A program made the position numbers and the translations under genes. Shown piece by piece: positions 1-4,106 of a stretch of 7,026 bases of DNA. Every line of letters starts with the position of its first letter. The stretch's first letter is position 1. This DNA comes from Spirochaetota bacterium (GTDB taxonomy: Bacteria; Spirochaetota; Leptospiria; Turneriellales; Turneriellaceae): positions 1 through 7,026 of the forward strand of contig CAUJII010000083.1 of the NCBI GenBank assembly GCA_963205035.1, written 5' to 3'. A model generated the notes under the pieces. The model saw nothing but the letters and a program-made list of their open reading frames with translations. It had not been told where the DNA came from and made no database searches.

Positions 1-1559
1 GAATAGTCGAGCATGCACGCCACGTCGTCTTCTAAGAGAACTTTTTGGTCGCGGTAAATTTGCATCCAGCAGGCATCGTTGCCGATAATCGCCGCAACGG
101 GCAAGCGGTTGCGCACGAACGAATCGAACTCCATGAGACTATAACCCGCCGATCCGTCACCGTATAAAATCACGACGTCGTGGTCGGGGCGTGCGACCTT
201 CGCACCCATCGCGAACCCCGCGCCAACGCCCAATGTGCCAAAGACTCCCGGGTCGAGCCACGTCAAAGGCCCGCCGGGTTTCAAGGTGTATGCACCCGTC
301 GCGACAAAGTCGCCGCCATCCGCCACAAGAATTGTTTTTTTCATAAGCTTGTCGGAGGCTTGCAAAAAGAAATCAATCGGATTGATGAGCTTCATTTTTT
401 GCTCCGCCTGTTTCTTTATCTCGACTTCGCGAACGACTTCTCTCTTTAGAAGGGCATCTTTCCAAACGGTTGCATTTTGCGCATTGGCTTTCACTCCGTT
501 CTCTGCCAGTTTGAGGAGGAGTGCTCCCGCATCGACGCGCGCCGCCAAATGCGGCCGCTTGTTTTTTTTGAGGTCGGCTTTATCTAAGTTTACGTTGATC
601 TGGTATGCTCTTAAAGGAATGTGCATGCCGTAGTTCAAACGGAAATCCGCAGGGACGCCCAGCAGAATAATAAGATCCGCTTCGCGTAATGCTTCTTTGC
701 GTTTCTGCCGCATTTGCACGGAACTCTTGACCCCCAAGAGCCCACGCGCCATTCCAGACAGATAGACTGGCACACCGAGACTTTCGAGCGCTTGGCCAAT
801 TTTCTGCGCGGCCTGCGCTTTGAGCACCGTTTGGCTGCCCGCCAAGATGAGAGGGCGCTCTGCATTTTGGATGCGCTCTGCAATCTGCCGAACAAGACTT
901 TCAGAGATCGCCGCTGCGGCCACTTTTTCGGGCGCAGGGATTGTCACATCTTGGTTTCCCGCTAAGAGCCTCTTGACATGGAGTTTTAAGTACGTGCGTA
1001 TTGCAATCGCAGTAAGCGAGTTTCCTTTGGGCATCGATTCTTCATGCCACTCGCGCACAATATTTTCGGGATAGAGTAAATCCACCGGTAGCTCGACGAA
1101 AACGGGGCCTGGCACCCCTTCTTTTGCGACGGCAAAAGCGCGGTTCAAAGTGTGCGCAATATTCTTGACCCGCGTCACACGAAACGCTTTCTTCACATTC
1201 GAGCGGATGAGTTCGATTTGATCGATGTCTTGCAGCGCGCCCCTACCCTTGAGTGCCGTCGCAGTGGCGCCTCCAATCAATACCAAGGGCGATTGAGCCA
1301 TGAGCGCATTGCGTAGTGCCGTAATTGTATTCGTAACACCGGGCCCGGCGGTCACAGCCGCGACCCCCGGAACGCCCTTGAGTCTCGACCAAGCGTCTGC
1401 AGCAAAGACTGCGTTCACTTCATGCCGTGTATCGACAACACGGATGCCGATTTTTTTCGCGGCGACCAAGATAGGCGAGATATGCCCACCAATCAGCGTA
1501 AAGAGCGCATCGACACCATTCGCCGCAATGACCCGCGCGGCAATTTCACCACCATTCAT
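1..1559 (-). CDS. ILVBL/HACL-like thiamine-diphosphate enzyme, C-terminus cut off by window edge
   Basis: This frame stays open from position 1559 to the window edge, giving 519 residues with the last ~50 missing. The N-terminus has the TPP-enzyme glutamate in a RHE motif (E47), then a VTAGPGVTNT loop (70-79). A central NAD/FAD-like domain and the TPP/Mg motif GDG (467-469), with its paired asparagine 27 residues on in GNDACW (N494), follow. From memory, stretches such as GGHISP, IRVVDTRHEV, GPVFVELPVD and EFDSFVR are close to human ILVBL (2-hydroxyacyl-CoA lyase 2), closer than to bacterial IlvB. The likely reaction is C-C cleavage of a 2-hydroxyacyl-CoA, or acetolactate-type carboligation; the sequence does not decide. 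ATG at 1559 is chosen because homology begins there. An in-frame TTG at 1592 would add 11 residues, and no good ribosome site is visible for either. The gene is divergent from the tRNA-Ser. Confidence 0.9.
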   Translation of the reverse strand, partial: MNGGEIAARVIAANGVDALFTLIGGHISPILVAAKKIGIRVVDTRHEVNAVFAADAWSRLKGVPGVAAVTAGPGVTNTITALRNALMAQSPLVLIGGATATALKGRGALQDIDQIELIRSNVKKAFRVTRVKNIAHTLNRAFAVAKEGVPGPVFVELPVDLLYPENIVREWHEESMPKGNSLTAIAIRTYLKLHVKRLLAGNQDVTIPAPEKVAAAAISESLVRQIAERIQNAERPLILAGSQTVLKAQAAQKIGQALESLGVPVYLSGMARGLLGVKSSVQMRQKRKEALREADLIILLGVPADFRLNYGMHIPLRAYQINVNLDKADLKKNKRPHLAARVDAGALLLKLAENGVKANAQNATVWKDALLKREVVREVEIKKQAEQKMKLINPIDFFLQASDKLMKKTILVADGGDFVATGAYTLKPGGPLTWLDPGVFGTLGVGAGFAMGAKVARPDHDVVILYGDGSAGYSLMEFDSFVRNRLPVAAIIGNDACWMQIYRDQKVLLEDDVACMLDY

Positions 1560-1631
1560 GGTCGAATCTTGCGGTGCCGAGTGTGTCGTCAATGCGAAAG
1601 GGGACTTACAATTTGACGCGGTGTCTCGAAA

Positions 1632-1721
1632 CAGACGACAGACAACGGTCGACAGACGCCAGGCTGCCATGAAGAGATCGTTTCCGCGATCTGACTTCTG
1701 TCATCTGACCTCTGTCTTCTG
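1632..1721. repeat. Inverted pair of heptad-periodic repeat arrays with central hairpin
   Basis: Positions 1632-1662 run in 7-nt steps resembling CAGACGA. Positions 1691-1721 run in 7-nt steps of CTG(A/T)C(N)T: CTGACTT, CTGTCAT, CTGACCT, CTGTCTT. The second array is approximately the reverse complement of the first, with 22 of 31 positions matching, so the two could fold into a long imperfect stem. Between them AGATCG (1675-1680) pairs with CGATCT (1687-1692). The array sits between the start of the TPP enzyme gene and the tRNA-Ser. The enzyme's frame stays open through the left arm, but homology to its family starts only at 1559, so I treat the arm as non-coding. The function is unknown. Confidence 0.7.
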
Positions 1722-1725
1722 AATT

Positions 1726-1810
1726 GGAGAGGTGTCAGAGTGGTCTAATGTGCCCGCTTGGAAAGCGTGTGTGGGGAAACTCACCGGGGGTTCGAATCCC
1801 CCCCTCTCCG
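1726..1810 (+). tRNA. tRNA-Ser (anticodon GGA)
   Basis: The 85-nt cloverleaf has acceptor GGAGAGG (1726-1732) pairing with CCTCTCC (1803-1809) and discriminator G1810. The T arm is GGGGG-TTCGAAT-CCCCC (1786-1802). The class II long variable arm GTGGG/CTCAC with a GAAA loop (1771-1784), together with loop TTGGAAA, gives anticodon GGA (1760-1762) and serine identity, reading UCC/UCU. CCA is not encoded. Two stem positions do not pair: U1735-U1751 in the D stem and C1754-U1768 in the anticodon stem. The gene is followed without spacing by a repeat cluster. Confidence 0.93.
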
Positions 1811-1866
1811 AAGGACAGGATGTCAGAGGTTCGCAGGCGACACGATGTCGCTCTTTCTGCGAACCG
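1807..1866 (+). repeat. 60-bp direct repeat, copy 1, containing two hairpins
   Basis: This unit is identical to 1919-1978 at an offset of 112 bp. It begins inside the last bases of the tRNA acceptor stem. It holds a small stem GACA-GGA-TGTC (1814-1824). It also holds a compound hairpin with outer stem GGTTCGCAG/CTGCGAACC (1828-1836 with 1857-1865), inner stem GCGACA/TGTCGC (1837-1842 with 1846-1851), loop CGA, and a TCTTT bulge at 1852-1856. The overlap with the tRNA end suggests that the tRNA 3' region seeded the duplication. Confidence 0.9.
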
Positions 1867-1907
1867 CAACGCACGGATGCGTGCGGTTTATGCTGCCACG
1901 GATGGCA
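1864..1907 (+). repeat. Two further stem-loops with CGGA loops
   Basis: The first is CCGCA-A-CGCA, loop CGGA, TGCG-TGCGG (1864-1886), with a single bulged A. The second is TGCCA-CGGA-TGGCA (1894-1907). Both show the same CA-(C)GGA-TG tip as the hairpins in the flanking 60-bp repeats, although their stems are unrelated in sequence, so the series looks like one structural family. The first stem shares bases 1864-1865 with the 3' arm of the preceding hairpin. Confidence 0.75.
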
Positions 1908-1918
1908 TCTTTGCATAA

Positions 1919-1978
1919 TCCGAAGGACAGGATGTCAGAGGTTCGCAGGCGACACGATGTCGCTCTTTCTGCGAACCG
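1919..1978 (+). repeat. 60-bp direct repeat, copy 2
   Basis: This is a perfect second copy of 1807-1866, starting with TCCGAAGGACAGG and ending with TGCGAACCG. The same two hairpins are kept, at 1926-1936 and 1940-1977. Perfect identity over 60 bp implies either recent duplication or active homogenisation. Confidence 0.9.
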
Positions 1979-1992
1979 AAGGACAGGATGTC
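1976..1992 (+). repeat. 17-bp partial third copy of the repeat start
   Basis: CCGAAGGACAGGATGTC recurs here directly after copy 2, with its GACA-GGA-TGTC stem (1982-1992), then diverges. The layout looks like a tandem array whose third unit was truncated or replaced by the sequence that leads to the terminator-like hairpin. Confidence 0.8.
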
Positions 1993-2012
1993 TGCCACCG
2001 GGCTTCGATACA

Positions 2013-2037
2013 AAAATGCCAACTTTATTGGCATTTT
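2013..2037. terminator. Probable bidirectional terminator-like stem-loop
   Basis: A perfect 10-bp stem AAAATGCCAA/TTGGCATTTT encloses the 5-nt loop CTTTA. Four T residues close it when read on either strand. It lies between the plus-strand tRNA/repeat transcript and the minus-strand mqsRA operon, where a shared terminator would be useful. The stem is AT-rich and the T-tract short, so its strength is uncertain. A wider inverted pair CGATACA (from about 2005) and TGTATCG (about 2060-2066) surrounds it. Confidence 0.5.
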
Positions 2038-2115
2038 CACTCAGCCACCGGTGCAAAAATGTATCGGGATGAATGAAATCGAGCGATAAGCCAATCTCGA
2101 AAATCTGGTGACAAA

Positions 2116-2550
2116 TCAGCGGGAAACTGCTAAATCCGAAATTCTATAGCTTTTTCCCTTCACTACGATTTTCTTTGATTTGTCATTAAATGGAAATCGT
2201 TGCTTTCCTACGTAGACAAAGGGCATCCTACCCGCGCGCATCATCCAATGAACTGTTTGCCGAGGCACTCTTAAACTCTTCGCAATCACCTCGACTGGTA
2301 TTAAGGCATTGGCTGGTATCCTGGCCGAATCCTGATGTGCCCGATTCTCCATGATTTCCACCCGCAGCCGGTTTTCTGCCTTTATGGTTAGAATTCCGTC
2401 ATGGCATTTACTGCATATATATCCATCTAAACCATGAACTGAAAAGGGCTTATAGCCCTTACCTTCTATTCGCTCCCTTAAGTTTGAACGATAGTTCATG
2501 CTGTCATGCGCGCCACAAGAGGGGCAGTTCTTCCATACTTTTTCCTTCAT
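2116..2550 (-). CDS. mqsA: MqsA-like antitoxin with non-standard DNA-binding domain
   Basis: This 144-residue protein is the likely antitoxin and autorepressor of the upstream mqsR. The N-terminus is a YgiT/MqsA-type zinc finger with cysteines C9, C12, C46 and C49; in E. coli MqsA this domain binds and blocks MqsR. The C-terminal half is unlike MqsA's XRE domain. Residues ~82-120 (IPVEVIAKSLRVPRQTVHWM, then GRMPFVYVGKQRFPF) resemble the excisionase/MerR-like HTH_17 fold, followed by a lysine-rich tail. The ATG at 2550 lies 7 nt after the mqsR stop. The string TGAGGAAATCATG contains the mqsR stop, a Shine-Dalgarno sequence and the start, which favours translational coupling. I infer the toxin-antitoxin pairing from gene order and the zinc domain; the DNA-binding role is by analogy. 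Confidence 0.85.
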   Translation of the reverse strand: MKEKVWKNCPSCGAHDSMNYRSNLRERIEGKGYKPFSVHGLDGYICSKCHDGILTIKAENRLRVEIMENRAHQDSARIPANALIPVEVIAKSLRVPRQTVHWMMRAGRMPFVYVGKQRFPFNDKSKKIVVKGKSYRISDLAVSR

Positions 2551-2557
2551 GATTTCC

Positions 2558-2860
2558 TCACTTCTCCTTAAAAGAGATTACCACCGTTTGATCCAAGTCA
2601 ATTTGAACCTTTATGTATGCAATACCTTGCACAATTCGCTTATGGTAGACATCATGCCAGCGAGTATGGTCCTCATAGGTGGTCATGGATTTGTAAAAAT
2701 TATCCATTGTTAGCGCGGCAACTTCAGCGATCAATTCATCCAAATCCAGAGAAAAATTGCTCATCGCCGACCTTCTGGCCGTGTTCGTAACCCTAACTTT
2801 GCCTGCCTTTATCAGTGCCTTAACTTTCGCAAGGCTATAGTGCGGCGTGGCCTTATTCAC
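2558..2860 (-). CDS. mqsR: MqsR-family mRNA interferase toxin
   Basis: This 100-residue toxin aligns end to end with E. coli MqsR (98 aa), a ribosome-independent RNase of the RelE fold that cleaves mRNA mainly at GCU/GCA. Shared blocks are TPH near the start (residues 5-7), KAGKVR (18-23), FYKSMTTY (55-62), HDVY (69-72) and the terminal SFKEK. Of the E. coli active-site residues, K56, Y81 and K96 correspond to K57, Y82 and K98 here; Q68 is replaced by H69. The start is GTG at 2860, which aligns exactly with MqsR residue 1. No ribosome-binding site precedes it, because a strong promoter -10 box ends only 5 nt upstream. It is the first gene of a two-gene operon with mqsA, the order seen in E. 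coli. Nothing suggests inactivation. Confidence 0.93.
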   Translation of the reverse strand: MNKATPHYSLAKVKALIKAGKVRVTNTARRSAMSNFSLDLDELIAEVAALTMDNFYKSMTTYEDHTRWHDVYHKRIVQGIAYIKVQIDLDQTVVISFKEK

Positions 2861-2865
2861 ACTGA

Positions 2866-2894
2866 AGTATACGTTATTTACTTTACATCGTCAA
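2866..2894 (-). promoter_or_regulatory. Sigma-70 promoter of mqsRA, apparently leaderless
   Basis: Read on the minus strand: -35 TTGACG (2894-2889), a 17-nt spacer, then -10 TATACT (2871-2866), close to consensus. Five bases (TCAGT) separate the -10 from the GTG start codon of mqsR. Initiation 6-7 nt beyond the -10 would therefore fall on or next to the start codon itself. Confidence 0.8.
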
Positions 2895-2902
2895 GTAAAT
2901 AA
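2874..2902. promoter_or_regulatory. Palindromic operator over the mqsRA -35 region
   Basis: Perfect 10-bp arms TTATTTACTT (2874-2883) and AAGTAAATAA (2893-2902) are separated by 9 bp. The palindrome covers the whole -35 hexamer and most of the spacer, so a bound repressor would block RNA polymerase. The MqsA-like protein is the obvious candidate. The arms do not match the AACCT/AGGTT half-sites I recall for E. coli MqsA, in keeping with its different DNA-binding domain. Confidence 0.75.
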
Positions 2903-3015
2903 GATACTCGGTTCTAACATCCTTGTCAGGGACAGCTTGACCCATAAGAAAATACGTCGAGTTCCCCGATATGCACACCACAGATAAGATGTCAGATTGA
3001 ATCGCAGAGATTTCC

Positions 3016-3044
3016 GCAGCCGTGCAGAGCCTCACGGCGGCTGC
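3016..3044. other. GC-rich hairpin in the gap between the two toxin-antitoxin modules
   Basis: GCAGCC (3016-3021) pairs with GGCTGC (3039-3044), with an inner GTG/CAC pairing (3022-3024 with 3033-3035) and a GGC bulge. An alternative is GCCGTG/CACGGC (3019-3024 with 3033-3038). The surrounding 2903-3127 contains no open frame I recognise. This GC-rich patch (about 3010-3060) contrasts with its AT-rich surroundings and may be a remnant of other DNA. The hairpin has no T-tract on either side, so I do not call it a terminator. Confidence 0.5.
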
Positions 3045-3127
3045 TGAATCGGAAGGGCCAGTTTGTCATTAAAATTTCAAATAAACTCACCTTCTCAATC
3101 AAAAAGGTATAAATGCCATTACAAAAA

Positions 3128-3157
3128 TTGGACATCTTGGGCGAGAATGTATATATT
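3128..3157 (+). promoter_or_regulatory. Candidate promoter of higBA
   Basis: A -35-like TTGGAC (3128-3133) is followed by overlapping -10 candidates, TATATA (3150-3155, spacer 16) or TATATT (3152-3157, spacer 18). Transcription would start about 12 nt before the GTG of higB, leaving a very short leader with no Shine-Dalgarno sequence. Short inverted pairs GTATA/TATAC (3149-3153, 3170-3174) and ACACG/CGTGT (3158-3162, 3175-3179) overlap this region and could be part of an operator, but they are too short to be convincing. Confidence 0.5.
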
Positions 3158-3175
3158 ACACGCACGTAGTATACC

Positions 3176-3514
3176 GTGTGGGAAATAAAACAAAGTGCCG
3201 ATTTTCAAGCATGGTTCTTAGCATTGCCTGACTACGCCAAAGAAAAGATCATTATGGGTGTCGAGATACTATCAAATATTAGCCCAAGCCTCGGCCGCCC
3301 GTGGGTTGATACCATTAAAGGCAGCAAGCTCAAGAACCTGAAAGAACTGAGAATCGATGTAAAGCAAAATGTTTTCAGAATTCTTTTTATCTTTGATCCT
3401 AAACGGATTGGCATACTCCTCGTTGGCGGCGATAAAAGAGGCCAAAAGCGATTTTACGAAACCATCATACCGCTCGCCGAAAATATTTACGATAGCTATT
3501 TAAAAGGAGAATAA
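3176..3514 (+). CDS. higB: HigB-type toxin, phage Gp49-like / RelE superfamily
   Basis: This 112-residue protein matches the Gp49-like (COG4683) RelE/HigB toxins, which usually act as ribosome-dependent mRNA endonucleases. Family blocks visible are LGRPWVDTIKGS (39-50), KNLKELRI (53-60), the buried strand FRILFIFDPKR (67-77), GGDKRG (84-89) and the C-terminal helix IPLAENIYDSYL. The basic residues R59, R68, K76 and R77 and the aromatic Y94 are candidates for RNA contact or catalysis. Start GTG at 3176 fits the short family N-terminus, and there is no ribosome site before it. The gene ends 1 nt before the antitoxin start, as is usual for this toxin-first module. It is divergent from mqsRA. I see no truncation. 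Confidence 0.9.
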   Translation: MWEIKQSADFQAWFLALPDYAKEKIIMGVEILSNISPSLGRPWVDTIKGSKLKNLKELRIDVKQNVFRILFIFDPKRIGILLVGGDKRGQKRFYETIIPLAENIYDSYLKGE

Positions 3515-3515
3515 C

Positions 3516-3830
3516 ATGAAGCCAAAATTTACAGATTTTTTCAAGGAAGCAGAAAAGAAAGTTCCTCCTAAAATATTGGAAAGGGCACGAAATGCCGCTC
3601 AACGGGAAATATTTAGAATCAGGCTGGCAGACCTCCGAAGAAAGTACAAAATTAAGCAAGTCGATTTTAAGAAAATGAAACAAGCCAGCGTTTCCAGAAT
3701 TGAGAACCGATCTGATATCAAAATTTCTACTCTGGTTGGGTATTTGCATGATATCGACATGGAACTGACTATTTCTGCAAGGCCGAGAAAACAAAAGAAA
3801 AAAAAAGCATTTGTTCTATTGCAAGGATAG
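3516..3830 (+). CDS. higA: HigA-type XRE-family antitoxin of the upstream HigB
   Basis: This 104-residue protein is the cognate antitoxin and probable operon autorepressor. The N-terminal ~35 residues are a charged helical region, and residues ~36-75 form a Cro/C1-type helix-turn-helix ending in the family signature SVSRIENRSDIKISTLVGYL. Strand-like residues MELTISARP follow, then a lysine-rich tail (RKQKKKKA). The segment between IKQ and SVSRIE is about three residues shorter than in typical XRE domains, a variation I believe occurs in related antitoxins. A good ribosome site AAGGAG (3504-3509) sits 6 nt before the ATG, inside the end of higB, in contrast to the toxin's poor start. Confidence 0.88.
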   Translation: MKPKFTDFFKEAEKKVPPKILERARNAAQREIFRIRLADLRRKYKIKQVDFKKMKQASVSRIENRSDIKISTLVGYLHDIDMELTISARPRKQKKKKAFVLLQG

Positions 3831-3853
3831 AGCCAAGAATTAGGATCAAGAGT

Positions 3854-4074
3854 GTGTTATCAGTCCCGTCAAACAGTCGTGAATACAACAAACTTTGCCG
3901 GGTAATGGATGATTTGGTAGACGAAGTTGGGGAGGACGAAAATCATAGACTAGCGCATCTATTGGATACCATAGGCAGCTTGCTTGAGGTGTATGAAGAA
4001 GAGTTCTGAATCTAAGACAAATTAAACTTTTAGCAAAGCGCTTCAACGTATCGCCAGCGGTATTCATTGACTGA
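3854..4074 (+). pseudogene. Relic of a COG5499-type HigA antitoxin with internal deletion
   Basis: Two pieces of one antitoxin lie back to back in different frames. Piece 1 (GTG 3854 to TGA 4009) encodes the N-terminal helical part: SREYNKLCRVMDDLVDE, then LAHLLDTIGSLLEVYEEEF. This matches the usual EY..l...i..L then ..L..li..YEeeh pattern. Piece 2 (4006-4074) encodes LNLRQIKLLAKRFNVSPAVF plus ID, which is the characteristic end of the same family. The helix-turn-helix core between them, about 45 residues in intact members by my recollection, is missing and the frame shifts at the join near 4006. No partner toxin remains. It is unrelated to the intact XRE antitoxin just upstream, so it comes from a second, lost higBA module. 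A 51-residue product could still be made from piece 1. Confidence 0.8.
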
Positions 4075-4106
4075 TATCTGCCGCGTCTCTGCGAACGGCT
4101 GCGTCC

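Noticed and set aside
1560..1670. Extension of the TPP enzyme to an in-frame ATG at 1670.
   Set aside because: The added peptide is encoded by the heptad repeat array and has no family match; homology starts at the ATG at 1559.
1807..1992. Possible CRISPR array in the repeats downstream of the tRNA.
   Set aside because: There are only two full 60-bp units and one fragment, the gap between the two full units is 52 bp and itself hairpin-forming, and no cas genes are present.
1724..2076. Several overlapping open frames of 64-114 codons across the tRNA and the repeats.
   Set aside because: They run through a tRNA and near-palindromic repeats, lack ribosome sites and encode repeated peptides caused by the DNA repeat, so they are not genes.
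2920..3075. Motifs such as TTGTCAGGGACAGCTTGACC and GGCCAGTTTGTCA recall IS21-family ends.
   Set aside because: No istA or istB coding remains, no clear paired ends and no target duplication can be seen; the likeness rests on memory of short motifs.
3846..4067. Minus-strand 73-codon frame opposite the antitoxin relic.
   Set aside because: It lies antisense to recognisable antitoxin fragments and shows no protein-family features of its own.
1786..4106. Search for an attachment-site duplicate of the tRNA-Ser 3' end at the right edge of the AT-rich island.
   Set aside because: No matching CCCCCTCTCCG-like string occurs near 4075-4106, and no integrase gene is in the window.
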